From Glaciimonas sp. CA11.2 (lineage in GTDB: Bacteria; Pseudomonadota; Gammaproteobacteria; Burkholderiales; Burkholderiaceae_D), in assembly GCF_034314045.1 (NCBI RefSeq), contig NZ_JAVIWL010000001.1, forward strand, positions 3,906,001-3,970,000: a stretch of 64,000 bases of DNA, written 5' to 3'. The position numbers were made by a program, and so were the translations under genes. A model generated the notes under the pieces. It did no database searches. It worked only from the letters and a program-made list of their open reading frames with translations, and was not told the origin of the DNA. Position 1 is the first letter of the stretch. Each line of letters starts with the position of its first letter. Below, piece after piece: positions 18,821 through 27,453 of this stretch.

Positions 18821-18836
18821 CCGTACCAGGGTACGG
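18821..18836. other. Perfect hairpin in the mshI leader
   Basis: CCGTACC-AG-GGTACGG is a perfect 7+7 palindrome with a 2-nt centre, 48 nt upstream of the proposed mshI GTG. It could be a protein-binding site at the operon promoter. As RNA its 2-nt loop would be strained. Confidence 0.35.
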
Positions 18837-19377
18837 ATAATGGTTACTGTATCGCAATTTGATCCGTATCGTTAGGTAAAATTAACGTTTTGTGGCGGTT
18901 ATATTTTTCATAAATATCGGATTTTAACGAGGACGTACAGTTACCGTAAGGTTCTTAACCGCAATCGACTTCAAAGAGATGCTTTTGGGAAATTATCGTG
19001 ATGACCAGTCGTGCAAATTGTGAAGTGAGTTTTTAAATATAAGTGTTGTAAAACACGACGTATTTATATCGATTTCAAGCTTTATTGCCAGAACTGGTGT
19101 TGTCGAAGGATAATCTAGCGCGTTGTTTTTCGGTTGAGTGGACAGATCAGGATTTAGATTAGGACAGAGATCTGGATAGAAACCGAGGCAGAGATTCCAC
19201 TTTCGCAGAATAAATTTTGCTACATCAGATGATGCTGCTCAAAGTAACTAACGCAACGTCGGAATGCTTTTCGCTTGAAATTTGAAATCACAATTGACTC
19301 ATCTGAGTATTGTAACAATTGTTAATAAAGCAATTTTCCTCCCACTTTTTAAGTGTAATAATTAACGCACTACCTAC
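18837..19377. other. Divergent promoter region between mshI and the TonB receptor gene
   Basis: About 540 bp without a supported gene, carrying the start signals of two divergent units. The palindrome TAACAATTGTTA (19313-19324) lies 54 bp before the receptor ATG and is the best operator candidate. I looked for a TPP riboswitch, because of the downstream gene set, and for a Fur box; neither has a convincing match. Confidence 0.4.
19313..19324. promoter_or_regulatory. Palindromic operator-like site upstream of the TonB receptor gene
   Basis: TAACAATTGTTA is a perfect 12-bp palindrome, 54 bp upstream of the receptor start. It fits a dimeric repressor site by symmetry only; no regulator is assigned. 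Confidence 0.35.
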
Positions 19378-21651
19378 ATGACATCGATAAAAAAATTGCC
19401 AGTTCGCAGCCTGATCAGTTCTTCTTTTCCTTTTGCAAAAAAACTGTTAACAATGTTGGTTGCTGCAACGACTACCGTTGGCGCAGGCGTTAGCTGTGCA
19501 GAAACTGAAGTAGATCAGCCGTCCAGTCAGAGCGCCACGACAGCGGTTAGGATTCCAAATACACACGAATTACCGCTGGTTACCGTCAAGGCAGAAGGTG
19601 AAGCAAAGGATAGCTATCGTGCCAGATCAGCGACAGTCGGTACATTTGGCAGCGAGACGTTGTTAGACACACCAGCGTCGATCTCGGTGGTTACGCGCAG
19701 TCAGCTGGACGATCAGCAATCTCGGTTACTCAGTGATGTGGTACGTAACGATGCCTCGATTGATAATAATTACACGCCATTGGGCTATTACGAAAATTTT
19801 AGCATCAGGGGATTTTCGTTAGATTTGGCGTCTAGCTACCAACTGGATGGCATGACGATTTCGGGTGAGCAAAATGTGGCACTGGAAAATAAAGAGCGGG
19901 TAGAGGTATTGAAGGGATTAGCTGGCTTGCAGGGTGGCCTTGCCGCACCCGGCGGATTGATCAACTATATTAGCAAGCGACCGGCCGATGTCGCGTCTGT
20001 GACGTTGGGAACCGACTCGCGCGGTTCGCGCTATCTGGCGACCGATGTCGGGACGTTATTTGGCGATCAAAAACAGTTCGGTTTACGGGTTAACGCCGCG
20101 CATGAAGGAATAAATACCTACGTCGATGGCGTGAGCGGTAATCGCAATTTTGTCTCAGTAGCGGCGGATTGGGTTCTCTCACCGTCTGCGACGCTGCAGT
20201 TTAATATTGAAGATCAGCATAGCCAGCAGCTTTCTGTGCCGGGTTATCAACTACTTGGCGGCATTGTTATCCCAAGCGGTGTTTCTCCTTACCGTTTGCT
20301 CGGTGGGCAGCCTTGGGGCAAGCCTGTCACTATGGATTCGTTGAACACCAACTTGCGTCTGGACGTAGCGATCAATCCTGACTGGCATGGCTCTTTAGCA
20401 GTTAGCCGGAGCAGGGTGATTATTGATGATAATTCGACATTTCCTTATGGCTGCTTTTATGTGAGTAGTTGCGGGGCCGGTGGCACGCCGCCGCAATACT
20501 TTAGCGCGACCGGGGATGTTGATGTTTACGATTATCGCTTCCCGAATGACACACGACGCAACGATCAGGTTCAGGCAATTTTGCAAGGCAAAACAATGCT
20601 TGGTGGATTACGCCATGACCTCACGTTCGGTGCGAGTAGTTTCCGTCGCACGGTGAGTTTGAGCGACGGCGTCAACCAGTATGTCGGCAGCGACAATATC
20701 TACAATGCGACTCCGTTAATTTTTGCGCCATCGACTGATATACCGTCGTCTTCCACGCGCCGTCTCGATAGTCGGCAACAGGGTTTGTTTGCATTGGATC
20801 GCATACAACTTAGCGAGCGTTGGCAAATTCTGGCGGGTGCACGTCAGGTCTGGTTGCGTGAAAATGCATTCGATGACACCGGCGCGACGACGCGAACAAC
20901 TGACAAATCGATGCTGTTACCACAACTGGCATTGATCTATAAGCCGCTTGCAACGATGACTTTATATACCAGCTACAGCAAGGGTCTGACGATGGGTGGT
21001 CAGGCGCCGTTTTGGGCGACGATTAACCCTTCGGCATTTTTGCCGCCGACCGTGTCGCGCCAGATTGAAGCTGGTATTAAATTTGAAGTAAGTAATCAAC
21101 TGATGTTGAGCGCGGCCATTTTCCAGATGACCAAGCCATACGAATATCCGAAACCGGAAGGTGCCGATATTGAGTATGTGCAAGAAGGAACACAGACTAA
21201 TAAAGGCATTGAATTAAGCGCAGCTGGCCAAGTCACCAAACGGTTGCGACTGACCGCTAGTTTTGCGGGAACGCAGGCTATTGCTACCAATACGGGAACA
21301 CCCGCATACGATGGCCATCAAGCCATTAATGTGCCACGTTTGCGAGGCAGTATTTACGCTGACTATGCGGTTCCGGGCATCGATGGTCTGAATCTGCTGG
21401 GCGGTTGGGAATATAGCGCGCGCAAGGCCGCGACACGTTCAGGCGATGTTGATGTGCCGTCCGTTAATGTATTTAATGCCGGTTTGCGCTATGCCGCTGT
21501 GTTGTCTGGTCACAAGGCAGTCGTTCGCTTGGCCGTCGATAACCTGCTCAATAAGCAATACTGGAAAGACGTTGGAGAATACCTCGGTGATGGTTATTTG
21601 CATTTAGGCGCGCCGCGCACCGCCCGTTTGTCCGTCCAATACGATTTTTAA
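19378..21651 (+). CDS. TonB-dependent outer-membrane receptor (siderophore-receptor-like)
   Basis: A 757-residue receptor. An N-terminal export signal ends near residue 42 (VGAGVSCAE). A TonB-box-like LPLVTVKAEGE follows, then a plug domain (TPASISVVTRSQLDDQQSRLLSDVVRN, FSIRGFSLD, ERVEVLKGLAGLQGGLAAPGGLINYISKRP) and a 22-strand-type barrel ending in LSVQYDF with terminal Phe. The fold is closest to FhuA/FoxA-type siderophore receptors. However, the next two genes encode an APH-fold kinase and a PnuC-family permease 22 and 64 bp apart, which argues for a vitamin or nucleoside-like substrate instead. The start codon has no clear ribosome site. Confidence 0.87.
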   Translation: MTSIKKLPVRSLISSSFPFAKKLLTMLVAATTTVGAGVSCAETEVDQPSSQSATTAVRIPNTHELPLVTVKAEGEAKDSYRARSATVGTFGSETLLDTPASISVVTRSQLDDQQSRLLSDVVRNDASIDNNYTPLGYYENFSIRGFSLDLASSYQLDGMTISGEQNVALENKERVEVLKGLAGLQGGLAAPGGLINYISKRPADVASVTLGTDSRGSRYLATDVGTLFGDQKQFGLRVNAAHEGINTYVDGVSGNRNFVSVAADWVLSPSATLQFNIEDQHSQQLSVPGYQLLGGIVIPSGVSPYRLLGGQPWGKPVTMDSLNTNLRLDVAINPDWHGSLAVSRSRVIIDDNSTFPYGCFYVSSCGAGGTPPQYFSATGDVDVYDYRFPNDTRRNDQVQAILQGKTMLGGLRHDLTFGASSFRRTVSLSDGVNQYVGSDNIYNATPLIFAPSTDIPSSSTRRLDSRQQGLFALDRIQLSERWQILAGARQVWLRENAFDDTGATTRTTDKSMLLPQLALIYKPLATMTLYTSYSKGLTMGGQAPFWATINPSAFLPPTVSRQIEAGIKFEVSNQLMLSAAIFQMTKPYEYPKPEGADIEYVQEGTQTNKGIELSAAGQVTKRLRLTASFAGTQAIATNTGTPAYDGHQAINVPRLRGSIYADYAVPGIDGLNLLGGWEYSARKAATRSGDVDVPSVNVFNAGLRYAAVLSGHKAVVRLAVDNLLNKQYWKDVGEYLGDGYLHLGAPRTARLSVQYDF

Positions 21652-21673
21652 GCAGGTCGAAATTGATTTTAAG

Positions 21674-22882
21674 ATGAGCCACCAAACCGATAACACTTCA
21701 TTGCTCAGTCATGGCCTGGACGCGAATGACGTGCCACCCGCCTGGCCGCCACTGAAGCTGGCCGAAATAAAGGATTTGTTGAGGCGGTATCCACAAACCG
21801 GTGAGGTTATACGCCTTACATGGTTTAGCCCACGGCCGTTTTCCAGCGCCTGTGTGGTGGAGACGACGTCAGGCATGTTGTTTGTTAAGCGTCTGATAAA
21901 GGCGATACGCAGTGCCGCTGATCTTTTGGAAGAGCATCGGTTTATTGCACATTTAGCATTGCATATGTCGGTTGACGGACCCGCCGTCAGCGAAGTTCTT
22001 GCTGATATGCATGGTGCGACAGCGATTGCCGACGGCGACTGGACCTATGAAGTGCATCGACTGGCGAAGGGAAATGACGTCTATCGGGATGCCTTTTCCT
22101 GGACACCATTTTTGCACCCCGGACATGCCTATGCGGCCGGCCGTGCCCTGGCGGAAATGCATCAGGGTGCAGCCGGTTATAACGCTCCTGCACGCAAGGC
22201 AATGTTGCTGGTGTCGGGGTTTTCAATATTTAGCGACGATGATCCTCTCACCGCGATGGCGCATTACATCGACGCCCGGCCAGGCTTGGCGACCTACGTC
22301 GCACAACGTGATTGGCGTCAGGATGTAGAGCGTGTATTGATGCCTTTTTACGCATGCTTGCAACCGTTGCTAAAAAATCTGGTGCCCTTATGGACGCATA
22401 ACGACTGGCATGCTTCCAATTTGTTATGGTGCGCATCAGACGATCAGAACGATGCTGGCGGGGCGAAAGTAGCGACAATACTGGACTTTGGCCTATGCGA
22501 TCAAACCTGCGCGGTCTACGATTTGGCTATCGCCATTGTTACGAATATTGTCGAATGGCTGAAACTTCCGCAGCTAGACGCTGATAATCAGTTACAGGAC
22601 GATCAATTAGTACACTTTGATCAATTGGCGCTTTTGCTGGATGGCTATGAAGCCGTGGTTCCTTTGTCGGCGTTCGATATGGCTGCCGTGACCGCTCTGC
22701 TGCCGCTTGCACACGTGGAGTTTGCGCTTTCCGAGCTGGCATATTTTTATGGCGTTCAAGGCTCCGCGGAGAATGCAACAGTGGCTTATGATACGTATTT
22801 ATTGGGTCATGCAGAATGGTTTAATAGCGATGCGGGACGGCGATTGTTAGCGTATATGCGGGATCGCAGTACGAAGAAGTGA
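21674..22882 (+). CDS. APH/choline-kinase-fold small-molecule phosphotransferase
   Basis: A 402-residue kinase of the aminoglycoside phosphotransferase fold, a family that includes thiamine kinase, homoserine kinase II, methylthioribose kinase and choline kinase. The catalytic loop HNDWHASN has His242 and Asp244; the metal-binding DFG is at Asp271 (ILDFGLCD). A Lys (LFVKRLIK, near residue 77) is the likely ATP ligand. It lies between a TonB receptor and a PnuC-type permease. PnuC-family carriers are facilitators that need intracellular phosphorylation to retain their substrate, so this kinase probably traps the imported compound. Thiamine is my first guess and a riboside the second; an antibiotic-resistance role is unlikely from context. 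Confidence 0.7.
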   Translation: MSHQTDNTSLLSHGLDANDVPPAWPPLKLAEIKDLLRRYPQTGEVIRLTWFSPRPFSSACVVETTSGMLFVKRLIKAIRSAADLLEEHRFIAHLALHMSVDGPAVSEVLADMHGATAIADGDWTYEVHRLAKGNDVYRDAFSWTPFLHPGHAYAAGRALAEMHQGAAGYNAPARKAMLLVSGFSIFSDDDPLTAMAHYIDARPGLATYVAQRDWRQDVERVLMPFYACLQPLLKNLVPLWTHNDWHASNLLWCASDDQNDAGGAKVATILDFGLCDQTCAVYDLAIAIVTNIVEWLKLPQLDADNQLQDDQLVHFDQLALLLDGYEAVVPLSAFDMAAVTALLPLAHVEFALSELAYFYGVQGSAENATVAYDTYLLGHAEWFNSDAGRRLLAYMRDRSTKK

Positions 22883-22946
22883 CAATCTCAAAAGAGAACA
22901 ATCCTGGAAGAGATAAACTTCCTCAGTCCATAATTGAAAGAAAAAA

Positions 22947-23585
22947 ATGTCCGGTTTGGAAATAGTGGCGGTCATTGTTAGCGCGCTGGCGGTCTGGCTC
23001 ACGGCACGCCGTAACATATGGTGCTGGCCGGTTGGTTGTGTATCGGTGATGTTTTATTCGCAGATCTTTTTTGATGCCAAATTGTATTCTGACTTGCTGC
23101 TGCAACTGATTTTTTTTGTCATGCAATTGTACGGCTGGTGGCATTGGACGCGCAACCGCACGCATTCCCAAACCTTGCCGGATGCATCGCGAGATGAAGA
23201 TAAAGTACACATCATGCCCCGACGATTGTCAGTCGCCGGTTGTTGGGTTGGTTTGATGATCGGCGCTGCGGGAAGTCTCTTGCTGGGCTACGTGATGGCG
23301 CGCTTTACGGATGCGCATATTCCCTGGCTTGATTCTGCTCTGACCAGTTTTAGTCTGGTGGCGCAATATTGGATGGCGCGTAAATACATTGTAAACTGGT
23401 GGCTATGGATAGCCGTCGACGTCATTTACATTGGCGTGTATGTCTACAAAGATTTACAGTTGACTGCGGGCTTGTACGCAATGTTTATTATTCTGGCGAT
23501 TGTTGGCTTGCGCAATTGGCGTCGTGAGTTGCTGCAATATGAGAGTGCCACGCCGAGTGTTAGTCTGGCGGCGCAGAACTATTAA
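22947..23585 (+). CDS. PnuC-family vitamin transporter
   Basis: A 212-residue inner-membrane protein with about seven helices and the PnuC pattern: an N-terminal NIWCWPVGCVSVMFYSQIFF, then QLYGWWHWTR, and a C-terminal LVAQYWMARKYIVNWWLWIAVDVIYIGVYVYKDL block. PnuC takes up nicotinamide riboside; its homologue PnuT takes up thiamine and PnuX riboflavin. Sequence alone does not separate these for me. The kinase and TonB receptor directly upstream support a complete outer-membrane-to-cytoplasm salvage route. Confidence 0.83.
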   Translation: MSGLEIVAVIVSALAVWLTARRNIWCWPVGCVSVMFYSQIFFDAKLYSDLLLQLIFFVMQLYGWWHWTRNRTHSQTLPDASRDEDKVHIMPRRLSVAGCWVGLMIGAAGSLLLGYVMARFTDAHIPWLDSALTSFSLVAQYWMARKYIVNWWLWIAVDVIYIGVYVYKDLQLTAGLYAMFIILAIVGLRNWRRELLQYESATPSVSLAAQNY

Positions 23586-23613
23586 AAACAACTAAGAGTA
23601 TTCAACGTCGATA

Positions 23614-24804
23614 ATGTCCGAAACTCCCAACGATATGTCACTGCCAACGCGCTATGTTGCGCATCTCGATATGGATGCCTTCTATGCTTCGGTAGAGCTA
23701 TTACGCTATCCGGAATTGCGTGGTCGCCCTGTTGCCATTGGTGGTGGATCGGACCATCAACCGGTCGTAAACGCGGACGGGACGCGCAGCTATGCAACTC
23801 TCCGACATTATGTCGGTCGCGGTGTAATCACGACATCTACTTATGAAGCACGTGCGCTGGGTATTTTTTCGGCAATGGGAATCATGAAGGCTGCAAAACT
23901 GGCCCCGGATACAGTCTTATTGCCCACCGACTTTGAAGCGTATCGACATTATTCAAGATTATTTAAAGCTGCCGTGGCGAGCATTACGCCACTCATTGAA
24001 GACCGTGGTATAGATGAAATTTACATTGATCTTAGCGAACAAACAGAACCGATTGCTATTCTTGCAGCGCGTATAAAAAAGGCGGTAAATGATGCCACCG
24101 GGCTTTCTTGCTCGATTGGCGTTGCGTCTAATAAACTACTCGCAAAAATCTGTTCTGATCTGGAAAAACCGAATGGATTGACCATTCTGACGCAAGCCGA
24201 TTTAGCAACCCGGATCTGGCCGCTGTCGGTAAGCAAGGTTAATGGTATCGGACCAAAATCAGCCGAGAAATTAACCTTGTTAGGTATTCGTACAATTGCG
24301 GAGCTGGCCCACGCAGACACTGGCATGCTTCAGGAAAATTTCGGTAGCAGTTATGGCGCATGGCTGCATTGCGTTGCACACGGTATTGATGATCGGCCCG
24401 TTGTGACGCATTCCGAACCCAAGTCGATCAGTCGCGAAACTACTTTCGAGCGCGACCTTCATGCAACGGCAGATCGCACAACACTCACAGAAATATTTAC
24501 ACGTTTATGTGAGCGCCTCGCTGGCGATCTACAGCGCAAAGGCTACGTTGGGCGCACGGTAGGTATCAAGTTACGCTTTACTGATTTCAGTGCGGTGACA
24601 CGTGACGTCACTCTTCCTTCAAGCACCGACGATGCGGTCGCTATTCGGCGTGCTGCAGGAGAATGTCTCCGCCGTGTCTCTTTCCATCAAAAGCTGCGGT
24701 TACTTGGCGTACGCGTCAGTGCGTTGGAGAGAAAAGGGGTGGCGAGCACAGCGTCACAGCGAGCACAAGGTGATTTGTTCGAAAATGGCACGGATGCGCC
24801 TTGA
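23614..24804 (+). CDS. dinB: DNA polymerase IV (Y-family)
   Basis: A 396-residue translesion polymerase. Palm motifs are visible: HLDMDAFYASVELL near residues 17-30 (first catalytic Asp), RPVAIGG, and GIDEIYIDLSE near 132-142 (second acidic pair). A helix-hairpin-helix region (VNGIGPKSAEKL) and a little-finger domain follow. The C-terminus has no clear beta-clamp QLxLF motif, although QGDLF near residue 389 is a plausible variant. It starts 28 bp after pnuC, but a functional link is unlikely. No LexA box was recognised upstream. Confidence 0.92.
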   Translation: MSETPNDMSLPTRYVAHLDMDAFYASVELLRYPELRGRPVAIGGGSDHQPVVNADGTRSYATLRHYVGRGVITTSTYEARALGIFSAMGIMKAAKLAPDTVLLPTDFEAYRHYSRLFKAAVASITPLIEDRGIDEIYIDLSEQTEPIAILAARIKKAVNDATGLSCSIGVASNKLLAKICSDLEKPNGLTILTQADLATRIWPLSVSKVNGIGPKSAEKLTLLGIRTIAELAHADTGMLQENFGSSYGAWLHCVAHGIDDRPVVTHSEPKSISRETTFERDLHATADRTTLTEIFTRLCERLAGDLQRKGYVGRTVGIKLRFTDFSAVTRDVTLPSSTDDAVAIRRAAGECLRRVSFHQKLRLLGVRVSALERKGVASTASQRAQGDLFENGTDAP

Positions 24805-25182
24805 TGGGTTTGTAATGGTTTGCAGCGCGTGGTGATGCGTTGTTTGAATCTTTGCTAATTTAGTTGATTTTACTTTCCGGAAAATTAATAACTTTTTTTG
24901 TCGGTGCCCTGATGGGACGTGAGCCATATTTTTGAAGGCGCGTTTTATTGCTAAGTCTTTGACCCCTTCGAAGAAACTATTGCCAGTGTAACGGTTCGAC
25001 GCAACGCCAGATGCAACGTCTGGCTGGTTTATATTTCTCCCAATTTCTAAAAAAAATAAACGCGAATTATAAGAATGATCCTAGATACATTTCCGCAAAA
25101 AACCTATATTCTCCTTGCCAATGACTTTTAGTTCAGCAACACAACATGCGATTGGTATTTTATTACCCATCGATTAGCAAGC
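24805..25182. other. Intergenic region without recognised content
   Basis: About 380 bp between dinB and an unknown exported protein. It has poly-T and AT-rich stretches near 24880-24900 and 25050-25080. I recognise no gene, RNA or clear operator in it. Confidence 0.4.
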
Positions 25183-25794
25183 GTGAAACTACATTCAAGC
25201 CCTCGTGCCATTTCCGCATTTTGGCATTTTTTTTACGGGTATAAATTGTATAACTTCTTATTAATGTTCGTTCTCTTCATGCCTGTTTCTTTCGCTTCAG
25301 CTGCTGCGGTAATGCAGGATGTAACGGTGGGTCAATTGCTGGAGCGGGCCGAGAGAGGAGAGCGCAAGGCAATCAAAATGCTTGCCGCTGCGGGTGCTGT
25401 CATATTCCAGGGACGCTCCCTTAACAGGCGTGTCGAGATCACGCCTGAGATCAATGGATTAATGAAAATAATCAGTATACGAGTTAGCTTATTAAGGATT
25501 GCTGAATATACAGAGAATGGTTTTTTGAATAAAAATTCATTTCTAATGTGGACTAAAAAACGTGATCCGATTCCGGCATGTGTCTGGCTAATGCGTGCCG
25601 CCAATTATCCCGATGAGAGTGGCGAGTCGGATAAAAAATACGCCCATGAGATACGTAAAAGATTAGGTAATTCGATCGAAAAAATGACCGATGAACAGAT
25701 AGTTGCATGCCAAAAAGGCGCAGACAATTGGATTCTCGGCTTGCCAGATGTGGAAGACACATGGGCCACTATTCAAAGCTCTGTTTTAGGCTAA
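25183..25794 (+). CDS. Unknown exported protein
   Basis: Not recognised. The frame opens with GTG at 25183 and would encode 203 residues, with a hydrophobic export segment (LYNFLLMFVLFMPVSFASA) cut near residue 40. The mature part is mixed helical, with VGQLLERAERGERKAIKMLAAAG (resembling one Sel1/TPR-like turn) and two cysteines (PACVWLM and IVACQKG). No clear ribosome site is present, and an internal Met inside the hydrophobic stretch could be the start. It stands alone, with gaps of 378 and 456 bp on either side. The base composition is somewhat more AT-rich than the neighbours. Confidence 0.5.
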   Translation: MKLHSSPRAISAFWHFFYGYKLYNFLLMFVLFMPVSFASAAAVMQDVTVGQLLERAERGERKAIKMLAAAGAVIFQGRSLNRRVEITPEINGLMKIISIRVSLLRIAEYTENGFLNKNSFLMWTKKRDPIPACVWLMRAANYPDESGESDKKYAHEIRKRLGNSIEKMTDEQIVACQKGADNWILGLPDVEDTWATIQSSVLG

Positions 25795-26250
25795 GTGGCT
25801 AGCAATATGACTCATGAAAATAATCGAATTACCTGCCACGGATCTGCTTAAGAACTATGATCTTTAAATGGGACGATAACTGCTTTTTGGCATTGAGGTA
25901 ACTTCGTCTCATAGGTAATGGAAGGCCAAAATTTGTAATTCAAACAAACTGTTATCGCCTCATCGCTACTTACGATGCTTGCGTTTGGCGACGCCATTTT
26001 TTAACGAGCTGAAACTTTTTCAACTGGTAAAAAATATCGTGCAACATATTAATCTCTGATATTTACGCAGATAAAACGAGGATCGAAACTGAACAACAAG
26101 CATGTCTTGATCAACAAAAATAATCGTCCACCGGTGTAATTCAACCACTCATTTCTCCTGTAATCAAGCAGGTGATTAACTTCGTCGCAGGTAAATTATT
26201 TGATGGCACAACGGTTGCAGGCTTCATTACGGTCGTGATTTGAAAGTCAC
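25795..26250. other. Intergenic region upstream of the diiron protein gene
   Basis: About 455 bp with no supported gene. It presumably contains the promoter of the following gene, but I could not single out convincing -35/-10 elements or a PHO box. Confidence 0.35.
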
Positions 26251-27129
26251 GTGGAGATACTTCCCATTTATATTATTAAGGAATTGAAAAGATTGAATAA
26301 AAATTATAATGGTGGAATAGAAAGTACACATTGGAAAATAGCTGATCTTGATTTTTCTACGATTGACCTTGCGCAGGTAGCGCTAGATGAAAACCTTTTC
26401 TATTTAGTGACTAGCGCATCATTTATCGAGAGTGGATCAAGTTTATATACGCAGAATCTGGTTGAATATTACCGGGATGAACCAGAAATTGAAGATTGGT
26501 TGCGCAATCAATGGGAAGTTGAAGAGCTTCAACACGGGCAAGCTTTGCGGGCATATGTGAATTATGTATGGCCAGAGTTTGACTGGGAAACTGGTTATCG
26601 ACATTTTTTTAAAGAGTATTCTGATCATTGCAAGGTAGAGCTTTTAGCACCTACCAAGGGTCTGGAGATGGTGGCGCATTGTGCAGTGGAGGCGAGTACC
26701 GCGGCGCTATATCGGGCTCTGTCGCGTTGCACTACTGAACCGATATTAAAAGAAATGGCATCGTTGATTGGGCGCGACGAGGTTAGTCACTATAAGTATT
26801 TTTATCGCTATTTCCGCCGATTCCGGAAAGAGGAGGGATTGCGTCGGCATCGGATATTGTGGACATTGTGTCACCGGATGCTAGAAATAAAAAATCAGGA
26901 TACTAGTTGCGCGTTAAGGCACGTCGTTCAAATCAAGTCTCCCTCACACGCCAACGATGCGGCATATATCAAAAACATCAGTAAAAAAATGAATGAGATG
27001 GTCCGCCGCCATTTATCTGCCGATATGACGATTAAGATGGTTATCCGGCCATTGGACTTGCCCCCGATGATTGAATCCATGGTGACTTATCCGTTGACGC
27101 AGATTATGAACAAATTTTTTCTACGTTAA
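26251..27129 (+). CDS. Ferritin-like diiron protein resembling acyl-ACP desaturases
   Basis: A soluble, all-helical protein of 292 residues with a complete diiron ligand set: Glu60 (FIESG), Glu92/His95 (EELQHG), Glu147 (VEAST) and Glu177/His180 (DEVSHY). The order E, ExxH, E, ExxH is that of acyl-ACP desaturases and related ferritin-like oxygenases. It may desaturate or hydroxylate an acyl chain, which fits the lipid-head-group genes that follow, but a gap of 324 bp separates them and the link is inference. The start is a GTG at 26251 with a weak GAAAG upstream, so the exact N-terminus is uncertain. Confidence 0.68.
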   Translation: MEILPIYIIKELKRLNKNYNGGIESTHWKIADLDFSTIDLAQVALDENLFYLVTSASFIESGSSLYTQNLVEYYRDEPEIEDWLRNQWEVEELQHGQALRAYVNYVWPEFDWETGYRHFFKEYSDHCKVELLAPTKGLEMVAHCAVEASTAALYRALSRCTTEPILKEMASLIGRDEVSHYKYFYRYFRRFRKEEGLRRHRILWTLCHRMLEIKNQDTSCALRHVVQIKSPSHANDAAYIKNISKKMNEMVRRHLSADMTIKMVIRPLDLPPMIESMVTYPLTQIMNKFFLR

Positions 27130-27378
27130 AGGGGTTACATCGGTCGCGGCGGTCAGGCCTTAACCCATCAATTGACCAGTGGCGATAAGAAGTATCTTGT
27201 CGTTATGGCTTACGTCAGGTCGGCTATCAATACAAGAGCTGCTGGCTGGAGCGGGTAAATCGACCGACGTCCGTAAATTGGTGATCTGTGGGGCTGAATT
27301 ATTGAATATTGAAGACGAAAGAAAGTCGTTTAGCACGTCTTCACGGAGCATTTTAAATACTGTTGCCAAGTCATCAAA
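27130..27378. other. Intergenic region between the diiron gene and the lipid operon
   Basis: Together with the PHO box and leader this makes 324 bp without a recognised gene. Short frames exist on both strands (27179-27409 plus, 27160-27450 minus). Neither has a ribosome site or a family I know, so they are left uncalled. Confidence 0.35.
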
Positions 27379-27396
27379 CAGACATAAATGTGTCAT
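27379..27396 (+). promoter_or_regulatory. Candidate PHO box (PhoB-binding site)
   Basis: CAGACATAAATGTGTCAT matches the enterobacterial PHO-box consensus of two CTGTCA-type 7-mers around an AT-rich spacer at 15 of 18 positions, by hand alignment. It lies 57 bp before the olsB-like ATG. An AGTAAT (27405-27410) downstream could serve as a -10. This is the expected place for PhoB activation of a phosphate-starvation operon. Confidence 0.5.
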
Positions 27397-27453
27397 TTTC
27401 CTGAAGTAATCGCTCGTTACTCTGGCATTGTCAACATCTAAAAAGGACAATGC

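Noticed and set aside
19141..19210. TPP riboswitch upstream of the TonB receptor
   Set aside because: A GATCTGGATA-like stretch is present, but the CTGAGA element and the following conserved stem are not in order.
21674..22882. Aminoglycoside resistance gene
   Set aside because: The fold matches, but the neighbours form a nutrient uptake unit and the sequence is not close to known resistance enzymes.
27160..27450. Overlapping frames on both strands before olsB
   Set aside because: No ribosome site or known family, and the region carries the promoter of the lipid operon.
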